Assembly (NCBI GenBank): GCA_035235625.1
Contig: CP141145.1
Coordinates: 22,818,563 to 22,882,562 of the forward strand
Direction: 5' to 3'
DNA length: 64,000 nt
Origin: Saururus chinensis
Lineage: Eukaryota; Streptophyta; Magnoliopsida; Piperales; Saururaceae
Every line of letters begins with the position of its first letter. The stretch's first letter is position 1. The position numbers and the translations under genes were made by a program. Below the pieces are notes generated by a model. That model was given only the letters and a program-made list of their open reading frames with translations. It ran no database searches and had not been told where the DNA came from. Below are positions 13,648-26,618 of the stretch, in pieces.

Positions 13648-16600
13648 CTCCACCACGCTTCCGCTAGTCAACTTGTCCTCAAGGCGACCATGCTGGATAA
13701 CGAGTCAAGAAATCATCCTCAAGCAGCCATGTCGCATCCTCCAAAGGCTGACCCTGCCAGGAAACCAAAACCTCAGTAACAATGCGACCCGAACGACACA
13801 CCCGCCTCTTCTCAAGAACAAACGTAGGGGCAGGATCAGAGGGCGGAACAGGACCCATCAGTGGTGGAGGGGACACATCCACGGCCAAGCTATGATCACC
13901 CACAAACCGGCGAAGGCGAGACACATGGAACATCGGATGAACCAAGGAAGTAGGCGGCAAGGACAGCCAGTAAGCGACCGGTCCAAATCGAGCCTCCACC
14001 GGGTATGGACCATGAAACCTGGGAGCAAGCTTGGAGTGCTCAGGCTGGAATAAAGAAGACTAGCGCTGCGGTAAGACAGAAACATAGACCAAGTCACCAA
14101 CTTGGAACTCCCGATCAGTTCGGCGGCCATCATAGAGCTGTTTCATCTAATTTTGGGCCTCAGCCAGATTCCTCTTCAACTGGCGCAAGATCTCATCACG
14201 AGTTTGTAGCGTATAATCCACCTCAGCCACCGAAGATCGATGCGGCACATACGACAAAATAGTAGGGGGAGGACGGCCATACAACACCTCAAATGGAGTG
14301 AAACCAGCACGCATGTGATAAGTAGTATTATAGGACCATTCTGCCCATGGAAGAAGCTGCAACCACCGGCGGGGCTGTGACATCATGAAGCACCTCAAGT
14401 ACTGCTCCAAACAGCGGTTGACGACCTCGGTCTGCCCATCCGTCTGAGGATGATATGCAGTGCTCATATGAAACGACATACCCTATAAGGTAAAGAACTC
14501 CTGCCAGAACTGAGAAAGGAAGATACGATCACGATCAGACACAATGGTACGAGGCATACCATGAAGCTTCGCCACCTCCCAAACATACAAGTCAGCCACC
14601 GTTTTAGCCGTAAAGGGGTGACCCAACGCACAAAAATGAGCATACTTAGAGAGGTGGTCAACCACCACCATGATCACCGACTTACCTTGCACCAGCGGCA
14701 AGGCTTCCACAAAATCCATGGAGACATCCTCCCATACCTTGTCCAGAATCGGGAGGGGTTGGAGCAGCCCAGCGGGGGAAGTGGTGGCCGCCTTGGCGCG
14801 CTGGCAAATATCACAAGCCGTCACATACTCATGCACAGCCCGACGAACGCCCAACTATAAGAAACTCTGACTAACCCATTTGTAAGTGCGGAAAACCCCC
14901 TCGTGGCCAGCAACTGGAGAGTCATGGAAATGATATATGATATGGCGGCGCAAATCAGCTACATTAGGAACCCACAAACGGTCCTTCCAGAATAGTAAAT
15001 CGTCCCGCCAAGTGTAAAACAGCCGACCAGCCAGGTCTTGCTGAAGGGCAGCAATCAACGTCTATGTCGAAGCATTAGAATAGTAGGCCTGCTTAAGCTC
15101 ATCGATAAAAGGACAAGAGAGCATAGAGAATGTGAGGCACGACCCTGATGTCGGTATACGGGAAAGAGCGTCAACCACTGTGTTGTCGGACCCCTTCTTA
15201 TAAACCACCTCATAGTCATAACCCAGAAGTTTACTAACCCAACGCTGCTGAGATGGGGTGGACACCCATTGTTCAAGGAAATACTTCAATGGTTGATGGT
15301 CAGTACAAATCAGGAACCACCGACCCAATAGGTACGGTCGGCATTTGGTGACGACATGGATGATAGCCAGCATCTCCTTCTCATAGACAGACAGTGACAA
15401 AGATCTGCCTACCAAGGCTTTGCTGAAATATACTATGGGACGCTCATCCTGTAACAAAACTGCCCCTAAGCCTGTGTCCGAAGCATCCGTCTTGACCATA
15501 AACGGCTGTCTGAAGTCAAGCAATATCAAGATGGGGGCGGAAGCCAAGGCGTGCTTCAGCCCGTCAAATGCTATCTGTGCCTCTGGAGTCCAAGCAAAAG
15601 TGCCCCTCTTGAGCAGCGCTGTCAGCGGCCTAGCCATTTCCCCATAACGACTGATGAAGCGCCGATAGTACCCCGTGAGGCCTAGGAAACCACAAAGTGT
15701 GCGAACGCTGGTGGGAATAGGCCAGGACAGCATGGCGGTGACCTTGGCTGGGTCAATGGTGACACCCTTTTCTGATATAATGTGGCCCAAGTAGTCCACC
15801 TATCGACTGCCAAAGGAGCACTTCGAACGTTTCAGACATAAAGAGTGAGCACGCAGAATTGAGAAAACCGACCTGAGGTGGGACAAATGCTCAGCCCACG
15901 ATTTGCTATATACCAGAATGTCATCAAAGAAAACCAAGATATAACGGTGCAGGAATGGGAGGAAGAGGTCGTTCATAAGGCATTGGAAGGTGGATGGAGC
16001 ATTAGTCAACCCAAACGACATCACGAGAAACTCAAAGTGACCGTCGTGAGTCCAAAAAGCTGTCTTGTGCACATCAGTAGCACTCATGCGAATCTGGTGA
16101 TAGCCCGAACGCAAATCGAGCTTACTAAACACTGTCGCGCCTGTCAATTCATCAAGTAACTCCTCAATAACCGGAATCGGGTACTTGTCTTTCACGGTCA
16201 CAGCATTGAGGGCGCAGTAGTCCACACAGAAGCGCCATGTGCCGTCCTTCTTGTGCACCAGCAGCACCGGCGAGGTATAAGAGCTTGTGTTGGGCCGAAT
16301 AATTCATGTTTGAAGCATATCGGCCACTAGCCGCTCGATCTCAGCTTTCTGAATATGGGGGTAGCGGTATGGCCTTACATTGGTTGGGGCGGTACCCGGA
16401 GTAATCGGAATCTGATGATCATGGGTGCGGCTAGGCGGAAGGCCCTGGGGTTCGGCAAACAGTTCTTCATAATCTGTCAACAACGCACTAAGGTCAGCTG
16501 GCATGATAGCTTGAGGAACTTCAATAACTGCACGTTGCTGTAAAAGGAGCCCTTGGGGGGCGTACCGGTACAAGCTGCTCGATGAATGGCCGGAGAGAAG

Positions 16601-18352
16601 AGTGCCCGGCCTCGTACCTTCCAACCGGAGGCATTGTCCCTGTAGTGCAAAATCCATCCACATTTCCCTAAAGTTCCACATGACATCGCCAAGCTCCTGG
16701 AGCCACTGGACACCCAATACAACATCCGCCCCTTTTGTCGGCAACAGGAAGAGATCAGTGACTAATGCATGGCCCTAGATAGATAAAGTAACATGTGCAC
16801 ACACCCCATTGCTCCAGAGGTGCTTGCCATCACCGATCAGTACATCAAAAGGCTTGGAGTCCGATACGAAACACCCAAGACGGTTGGCAACCCTGTCATT
16901 AATAAAATTGTGAGTAGAACCACTGTCGATCAGGATAGCTACCTTTTGGCGCTTGAGAAGCCCTTCGATGCGCATCGTGCGGGGTGTAAAAGCCCCAGAG
17001 AACGCATGTACTGAGATCTCCGGCAAGAGCTCATCACTGGCGAACAAGGCCGAATCATCACAAATTGCATCGCCATCGTCCACTTCTTCCACTAGAAGGC
17101 TGCCCTTAATGGAACAGTAGTGCCCAAGTACAAATTTCTCGTCGCATTGGAAGTATAACCCCTTTGAACGGCGTTCCTCCATTTGAGCCAGAGTTAAACG
17201 CCGGACAATCAGACCTGCAGTGGAAGGGAGCGGAGTGGGTCGGCCAGGAATAGCACTGCTGGCCGGCGGCTGAGTAAGAGTGGCGCTAGGGGCAGAGCAG
17301 CCCAATGGTCCAAGTCGGCCCCCTCTGCGCTGCCTGGTCAGTTTCTCCTCTTCGATGCGAGCTTGGCGTACCACATCCCGCATACTGGCGCAGGGAAAGT
17401 GACGCATCTCCTTGGAAATTTTGGGCTTGAGGCCACGCTTGAAGGTACCCACCAAGGCGGCGACCGGCCAGTTTGGCAGCCGGTTGGCCACCTTCATAAA
17501 CTCGGTGTAGTATGCACGGACGGTGGTAGTCTGGCGCATGGAAGACAGCATCTCATTGAAATCCTGGAATTCGTTTGGTCCAAATTGCACGCAGAGCTCA
17601 TCAGAAAAGGCCGCCCATGTTGGGTATCGTACCTCTTTCTCAAAACTCTGGAACCACACGGATGCATCGCCATCAAGGTGGAAGGCCGCGATGCGCAAGC
17701 GCTCTACCTCTGAATGAGTGCCTTGGTAGGAGAAAATTTTGTTGGCCTTATACAACCATTCAACCAAGTCATCATCCCCGTTGTAGCGCGGGAACTGCAG
17801 TCGTGCCAGATGGGGTTCAGCGCCCGCTCTGTGACCCCCACCATGCTGAGGAAACTCGTCCCACTCGTCCTCAGCATCTTGGAAGTGATTAGGATGGGGC
17901 GGCATCATAGGGGCATTTTCACGAACACCTGGTGTGCCTCACATGTCCCAGGTCTGGCGCCTCCCTCCCAGCGCTGTCTGGCTAGCGTCAAAGCCTGCAG
18001 GACAGGTTCGGCCCCCCAAATTGACGCCGGCGTCCACTGGGGTGGCTGTCAGAGTCGGTTTTGCGGCCTGCGAGGGCTCGCCCTTCTCCAAGTTGACAGC
18101 GGTTGGTGCAGACAAAACTGGCATGAAGCGCGCTGCCATGGCGTCCTGTTGAACCTTCAGTCTGGCGAGGTCGGCTGCAAGAGCTTGCACCGTTGTGAGG
18201 ATTTCTGACAACCGGGCATCGCTAACAGCGGCACTGGGCTGCAGACTGTCTGTGGAAGTCGGCGCTGGTGCCTCCTTCTCTCACACCGCCTCCTGCACCA
18301 TAGCCTGTTTGCCACGCGCCATGGTCAAGGATCACACAAGCTCCGATACCAA

Positions 18353-18658
18353 TGATGTGCCCGATGCAGGCACAATCGATATCAAGGAGGATTGAGCAGG
18401 GAAAGGGGAGAATTGTAGAAGAAAGGGGAGAAGTCTGAATTACCAATTGCATAATCAAAACAAGAGTTCAGGCTGCCCCTTATGGGAGACGACCCCCCTT
18501 AGTGAACCGGACCAGTTGAACCAACCCAGCCCGCCCGGTTCATACAGTTTAATCTAAAACCAAGTGAACCAATAAGTAAAAGGCTACAGTTCAACTAACT
18601 AATCCAAGCAGTAAAGTAATAAAAAAAGTCTGAGCATCGTGTGCAGTCGTGCACAACA
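18353..18658 (-). repeat. 5' LTR of the Reina-type element (minus strand)
   Basis: The LTR is 306 bp, next to the primer site at about 18335-18352. The outer flank CCATG at 18659-18663 repeats 13337-13341. Confidence 0.92.
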
Positions 18659-18663
18659 CCATG

Positions 18664-19806
<1,143 letters not shown>

Positions 19807-19837
19807 ACAATGGGTTTGTGGGGGATAAAGAGAGTGA

Positions 19838-20037
<200 letters not shown>

Positions 20038-20624
20038 TAGGGTATAAAATATAGAAAAATCTCTGTCAATTTAAGCATCAGTAGGGTAGAAATGTTTCCT
20101 ACCTTTTTAGGGTAATAATGAAATATAATGAACGAAGGTAGTGGGCCTGTTTTGTGAAATAGGGAATTAGTTGTAAATATTGAAAAAAAGAAGGGTCATT
20201 TGTAAATATCTAAAAATTAAAAGGGTATTTGAATATTTCCAAAGACTGGGTTCAAGCTAACTATTTTGCGTGATATCTAAATCCATTATTGGAGAGATCA
20301 CAAAAGGAAGGAGGAAATGGTAGCCATAGCCTTTTATTTCAAAAATGGTAATTGTGTCTTCAGTCGATGCACTGGCGAATCTCCTGGGCTAGGTGGGCCG
20401 GACCCAAATACTGTCACATGACATTGCCTCACAGGAAGTAAATTGTGTGTATAGCTCATCATTACCACGAAGTGAGCCTAGATGGCTTGCCTCTTGTGGC
20501 CACTCGCCAATCCGTGAGATAAAGCAGTTTCTTCATTTTCAATAGCTTGAATTGTACCGGTGGTAGACTCTGAACATAATCTCCATAAATAAATGGTTAA
20601 CATAATACAATTTCTATCCCATGA

Positions 20625-20733
20625 TACTCCATCTATTTAAAAATATGTGTCCTATTTAATTTTTCAAAATGGACTAAAATTTATTTTATTTTAAAAAATT
20701 AAATAGGACACTAATTTTAAAGACGGAGGGAGA
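20625..20733. mobile_element. Stowaway-like MITE
   Basis: This is a hairpin of about 108 bp. The left side reads TACTCCATCTATTTAAAAAT and the right side ends TTTAAAGACGGAGGGAGA. GTCCTATTTAATTTTT pairs with AAAAATTAAATAGGAC across the centre. The CTCCCTCCGTC terminus is typical of Tc1/mariner Stowaway elements. Confidence 0.75.
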
Positions 20734-21008
20734 ACATCCTATTTGGGTTTTCAAATCAGATTAATTTTAATTCATTTCAAAAAACTAAACCTATATATAT
20801 GAGTAGGGAAAAAAATTTATCCTACTCTTTTTTAAGTAGCTAGTTATTTAAATTCAATAAAATAGAGCTATTAATATAGAATAAAGTTTTTTAAATAGAA
20901 CTATTAATTTAGGACAGTTGGAATGTTAAATTAGGCAAAAATAATCTCTATCTGATAGGGGACGTCTTAACCAGCACAAGTAACTAGATTGGTTTTTTGT
21001 TTAGATTA

Positions 21009-21200
21009 TACTCCCTCGATCCTTTATTAATATTTACATTTGAAAAAATAATAATTTTTATTAAATGATAAAACCCACAAAAAAATAAGTTTATGATATT
21101 CAATTTTTAAGTATTTAACTACTTAAATTTAATAAAATAAAGTTATTAATATAAAATAAATATTTTTTTCTAAATAAAGTTATTAATTTAGTACAAAGCG
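21009..21200. mobile_element. Stowaway-like MITE, family with ATTAATA units
   Basis: It starts TACTCCCTCGATCC and shares AATAAAGTTATTAATATAAA with copies at 23740, 31563 and 47350. Its right end is worn. Confidence 0.5.
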
Positions 21201-21589
21201 ATTAGATATTAAAATTTAAGAGGTCAAAGGTGGCTGCATCGCTGGGTGGCTGGTTCTATCTTTGCTCGTTGGCTAGGTTGTTCGTAAGAAAAAAAACAAG
21301 AATAACAATTAGCTTAACTTTTGCTAATGTTGAACCAAGAGTAAAGCAAGTTCAAACCAATGTAGATCTGCCAATATGTGAGCTCATAACATCGTTTTGC
21401 TAAGTGCTTAGGATAGAGGCCTACGGTTGTCAAATTTTCGAGTCGTTATTAACTCACATGTATAGTGTTATGTTAGTAACGCAGTTACATTACATAAATT
21501 AAATTATTAAGTAACATAGTTCCAACGGGACTATGATTTGCCTTTCATAGAGAAATTTAGTTTGTCACTCCAGCTGTATTGTGGGCTCG

Positions 21590-21815
21590 TACGCTGTACC
21601 CCCTCTGGCCATTAGATCATAGTCCACTTAGGACGGAGAAAGCCTCTCACCATGGAAAAAGTTTTTTGTGCTTTCATCTCACAATGAACCCAACGTAAGC
21701 TTGTATAGGAGCCGTTCATCATCTATGAGATTAACCATAACCATGCATATACTAATACACGTTAACATTAGTAATTCCCTTGCCATGATCTAATGACCAG
21801 GGACCTAGAGTGTAC
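21590..21815. repeat. Fold-back repeat, MITE-like
   Basis: The sequence CTGGCCATTAGATCAT near 21606 pairs with ATGATCTAATGACCAG near 21786. The outer flanks also match loosely, giving a stem of about 35 bp around a spacer of about 160 bp. The family is not identified. Confidence 0.4.
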
Positions 21816-22989
21816 TTGCCCGCACTACAAGTGCAACATGGGCTATGTGTCTTCTAGTTCTAACCCTTGTGGCCAAAATCACGTACCCATATATATAAGA
21901 GCAAGCTATAAACAATTAATTTGTTATTTTTCCTATAATATATTGGCTTCAAGGAAAAGTTCTCCACCTTCAAGTGGCAACTTTCACTAATGCAGCCCTA
22001 AGGTAGTCCTTTCTCAAGCCTCTTAAGGTAGTCGTAGGGGTTGGGTCATTACAAGTGTTCTAGTAATTAAGTTATTGTTAAATAGTTATTTTTATTTAAT
22101 GTTATTGGGTTTTGGGCTAATTGTTAGTCCATTATATGATTAACACGAGTTCTATGTCACTTAGTTCTGCAAGTCTATAAATATTTAAATTTTGCGATCA
22201 ATGGAGAACTAGAGTCATGTAGAGTAGAATAATTGAGTAGAGATTTTCTATCCTTTTTTCCAAACACTAATCCTTGTTATTCTCCCCTTTAACCATGCAA
22301 TTATCTCTCCATGGTTGTCAAGACCCGATCCTAGGGCGGGTAATGACAAATACTCAGCCTTGGCCTCTAGTCTTGCCGGCTGAACAATTTATTACAATGT
22401 CAAAGACCTTAGATTAGGAAGAGGACCAAAATGCAGAAAGGTTACATTTGCAAATTATTGATGTGGGGTTTTTAACGTCGCCTTTTAAACATTAACGGAG
22501 AGAAGTGGTTATTCAGGTCATTATTGAAATGTTGATCTTTAAAGAGAGTAATGTAGATAATGTTTGATCCCAATTGGATGGATGTATTCAAGAAGCCTCT
22601 TTGACACATAACATCATCCTCCCATTCATGCGTTAAGACTTGTTGTGAAAGTAAAGATTTTCCCATGGTGTACGATAGGTATACACCATCCTCTCTGCAT
22701 CACATAACTACCCACTTTGCATTCAAAGAACTGAATCCACTAACCAGTAGCGATATGCTAATACATTGCCCTCTCGTTCCAGCTATACGAAATCACTTTC
22801 TCGATAGGCCTGGTGTCAACTTACCCCGTTAGCTACGCTAAAACCACACTTTTTTTCATTTGTTAGTATGTTGGTTGCAACATTAAATTATTTGCCTCCG
22901 TAACTGTTAGAGTATCTATGATATTGATCGAAATTTAAACGGAATGCAAATTGTATGCATTATTTGATCAGTTTCTCCAACCAAACTAT

Positions 22990-23275
22990 ACATAGGAGAT
23001 TTAGGCCCCAATCATTGACTGACTTGAAGAATTTACTTAAGAGCTGGAAATACGTACAAGGTTTTATGCCTGAGTTGGAGTTCCCAACAGTTCAAACTTT
23101 GTCCTCTCAGGTCTACCGTATTCTATGATTTGACATGGATACGCCAGCCAACATTCTTTCTCTAATCATTAAGTTGCAAAAAAGATTTCTTTGGCAAGGA
23201 GCACAACAAGAGTCGCGATATGATCGCCATGTGCTTCTTCAACAAGAAGTGAGCGATAGTTTACCTTTCCTGACA
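22990..23275 (+). mobile_element. LINE (L1-type) remnant, end of the reverse-transcriptase ORF
   Basis: Frames around here read LLKSWKY, VQTLSSQVYRIL and, at 23137-23275, DMDTPANILSLIIKLQKRFLWQGAQQ. This is like the region after the reverse-transcriptase domain in plant L1 elements, which typically has a K-L-x-R-F-L-W-x-G motif followed by a W-x-x-V-C stretch. Several frame changes and the lack of flanking domains show a short decayed piece. Confidence 0.45.
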
Positions 23276-23737
23276 AGTGATCTTTGTTGATTGTTGGGGG
23301 TTGAGCTTAATACTTGTAATTATTTTTAAACCTCTGTTCTCTTTTATCTTTTTGGTTATTAATAATATTTTTAATCACCAAAAAGAAATCAAAGTACCAT
23401 TTTGTCTCATGGAAGGAAGAAGTGTGCTTGCATTATCAAGCCAAGGGTCTAACAGTGAAAAACCTCCAGGGTATGACTTTATCTCTCTTGATTTAGTGGG
23501 TACGGGAGGTAAAGGCAAACGGTGCAAATTTTATTAAGATTATGTTTGCACAATATTAATCTATATATGACTCGGGAATTGGCTTTTTACTCTTTGTAGT
23601 CCACCTCATTCTTCTAAAACTTTGAGAATATAATTTATTTCGGCCAAAGAATGAGAAATTATTTACTTGAGGAGTACCTTCCCAGAGTTTTTTCTATATA
23701 AAATGAGAGTAAATATAACGTATAACTATTGAAGTAC

Positions 23738-23915
23738 TCCCTTTATCCCATGTTAATAACTACATTTGAAAAAAATAGTAATTTTTATTTAATAGTGAAA
23801 CTATATTTAAGAGAAGAAAAAATAAGATTTTAAATTTTTTTTAAATACCCAATTATTAAAATTTAATAAAATAAAATTATTAATATGAAATTAACTTTTT
23901 TGCCAAATAAAAGAG
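23738..23915. mobile_element. Stowaway-like MITE, same family as 21009-21200
   Basis: It starts TACTCCCTTTATCCCATG and contains TTAATAACTACATTTGAAA and AAAATTATTAATATGAAATT. It ends near AAATAAAAGAGGGAAA. Confidence 0.5.
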
Positions 23916-24767
23916 GGAAAAATGTCTAACAATTTTATTGAAGGAACCTATGTTTCTTCTTGGGGGTTGATGGTTTCTAGAGCCCTTTTGGCACCAACTT
24001 GCAGTCACGCTTTCAAAGTGGTGACTGACAGAATATTCACTCTCTCAAGAGGTGATTGACAAATGGGACTAGGCGATAAGATTGTTGATTGCAGGGTGCT
24101 CTACAACAATTTGTGGGCTCATGTCCAACGTGAATCCAAACATATTGCCAATCGACAGGAAGAGGAGGGGTTTATCTCTACTATTTTAATGATTTCAAAT
24201 ATATTAGAAGTCCTTCCAAGAAGAATATGAACTATGATTTGTAAGTAAGGGATTACACTACAAAACAGCCGCTGTCTCTACCCTTAGTAGAGACCTTCTG
24301 GTTGTCTGCTTGTTGGACTTCTACTTGTAAAACAGCATTGTTTTCTTAAAATACGATCTAAAAGGTGCTTGTCCTTTGTGGTGACTCGCTTCTGCTTTGC
24401 TTCTTTTTCTTCTCGATAATGGAGATGGATGCTTTGAATCAAGCAAACTCAAGTGAATCCAAGACAAACACATTGGAAAGGCGGACAAATGCCTTCCACC
24501 AGTACACTCTGTACTATTTTATTTTACAATTGAATTGCTAGTTAAAATGCATACATTCCGCTTGACAACTGATAAAGGGGTGGTCGAGAATTGTTATAGG
24601 TTTGAACGTTAGATTCCCCCCCGATAAAACTTAGTACACCCCATTATCTCCTATTCATTTAACCTATTTTGGGGGTTCTGAGTCTTTATTGGGGGGAAAT
24701 AGAGTGTATATTTAATCTTGTATATTTTGTAACACGCAAAGTCATTAGTATTTCTTGGATGTTGAAG

Positions 24768-25195
24768 GATATATAGAGAGGGAAAGTTAACATGAGCCCA
24801 GCCATACAAGCGTTAATGTGAATCTCATCATCATGAACTATTGAATTTTGATCCAATAGCACATGTTAATAGAGTGCATTATTCAATCAAAATTCAATTG
24901 CCCGTGATAACTTATACTGATACACATGATCCCAGACTCATTGTAACATGACTCTTCTCTTTATATATATAGAGAGATATAGAGAGAGAGAGAAGAATTA
25001 TGTTACAATGCATATGGGATCACTTGTGTTAGCATGAGTTGAGGCATTGCACGCCATCAAATTTCAATCCAATTTCAATCCGACAATGCATTTTTATTAA
25101 TGTACATTACATAACAAGATTCTAGTGCTCGTGATATTCGGGCTCATGTAGTCACGCACAAGAGAAGGCTCATGTTAACCTCTTCCTATATATAT
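24768..25195. mobile_element. Long fold-back (MITE-like) element, about 430 bp
   Basis: The outer arms pair: AGTTAACATGAGCC near 24784 with GGCTCATGTTAACCTCTTCC near 25169. The inner arms also pair: GATCCCAGACTCATTGTAAC near 24927 with GTTACAATGCATATGGGATC near 25003. The centre is a (TA)/(GA) tract at 24962-24994. No coding content is present. Confidence 0.65.
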
Positions 25196-26618
25196 TTCTA
25201 AAACAAAAAGTATAAAAAACGGGTTCATCTTAACTTATCCTTGTGTGAAAAAAGTAAAAAGATTCCATTTATATCAAAATGAAGCTTTACAGGAGAAGAT
25301 AAATCCAATTACATTATGTATGACACAAAATTAGGGTAAAATTTACCGACTTCCCTGAGTTATTTTATGAACAAATCAGTTGAAAATGTTGGGAGTGACT
25401 TGGAAGATACGTATAGTGCCCATATATGATTCTCGTCTCGGCCAGCCGGACACATGGTCTTCCTCGTTTTGTGAGGACCCTTAATTTGTGGGGACCCACC
25501 TCACAAATCAAGGGCTCTAGCTTATACAGTGTGGGTTTGGCAGTGGATTTTTGACAGGAGGAAAACTAAATTGTTTGTCGCTCTTCAGCATTGATGTCGT
25601 ATAGGGTAAACTTGTAAGAAAGCCAACATGCCAGAATAGTATGGCACAAGGAGCGATGATTTCATTCACTTGGCAGATCAATCAAGGTCCTGTACACAGC
25701 CATGAGGCATCCAAAGCCACCTCACTGCATGGACCACAAGCAAATATATTTGCCATCTAAATTTGTAACTACAGCAGGATGGATGAAATACATTCTAGGC
25801 GAGACACATGACTTGTTTTCATTGTACAACATTCACGCCATCATTACTGCAAATAGTTCATAAGTCGCAACTTTGATCACATCTGATAGGGCTATTAAAG
25901 AGAACGTCCACCCACATGCAATTCTTTATCTAAATTATAGGGATGAAGTGGACAGATAGCTGAACGTAGCTGTTGTACTAGTACAGACCAGCGTCCAGAT
26001 ATTGGTCCCCATCATGAATCAATGTATAGAGAACGTAAAGGTAACAGCGAAGTCAAGAACATAAATGGACGAACGACCCTCATAACTGATGTCTGACCAA
26101 TTTGCAGATGGGAATGTGATCACTCTCTGAATATATCTATATCTAAACTCTGGACCATCTTTCAATCATCAAACAAAAATTCAAAAGAGACATAAAACGA
26201 TTCATATGTATCAGCGAAATAGAAGGATTCCAATACCCCAATGAGAGAGAAGGACTGAACTTGCAAGTTGCAACTATTACTTTCCAATAATTAGTAGAGC
26301 AGCATTAAGGATTAAGACCGTAGAATACATCCCTAACAGGAAATGGGAATCCCAATATAAATTCCCTTTCCTGATTAAAATGGATTCTACCTTCTAAAAT
26401 GGTCTCCTCTGTCTGAAAGGAAACTTGTGGAAGACACAGTTTACAATGTACAATACAACCCCCCACATGGTGAAGCCAAACTTCCACATCAAGATGACTG
26501 GAGCATCCAACCACCATTTTCTGATCCAACTGCAGTGATAAATAATGAGCATGCAAGGTTTTCCTCCTCCCATTAGATCAGCCATTCAGATTATATTGCC
26601 CTGCCCCTCTGTTAGGCC

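Larger units (their letters stand above)
13342..18658 (-). mobile_element. Ty3/Gypsy chromovirus, Reina type, two LTRs, nearly complete but broken
   Basis: The element is 5317 bp on the minus strand, with 306-bp LTRs at 13342-13647 and 18353-18658 and target duplication CCATG (13337-13341 and 18659-18663). Next to the 5' LTR is TTGGTATCGGAGCTTG, a Met-tRNA-like primer site. Domains in minus-strand order are gag (from about 18211 down to 17100, ending in a partial zinc knuckle), protease with LIDSGSTHNFIN (about 16930), reverse transcriptase (16267-15800), RNase H (15800-15060), integrase (14854-14147, with AYHPQTDGQTE) and a C-terminal chromodomain (about 13690-13820). Short LTRs plus a chromodomain fit Reina. 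The two LTRs differ at about nine of 306 positions, so it is much younger than the Tekay element. It has several breaks (around half a dozen) in an otherwise well-kept coding region. Confidence 0.92.
22021..26300. other. Spacer with worn repeats, no supported gene
   Basis: At 22070-22340 there is LTR-like text with TCTATAAATATTT, without clear ends. The LINE remnant, MITE and fold-back element inside are listed separately. At 24256 the sequence CACTACAAAACAGCCGCTG resembles a CACTA transposon end, but no partner end was found. The stretch 25380-26300 shows nothing recognisable. Confidence 0.5.

Noticed and set aside
24256-24300. CACTACAAAACAGCCG as a CACTA transposon end
   Set aside because: No matching inverted end, subterminal repeats or 3-bp duplication could be found, so it may be chance.
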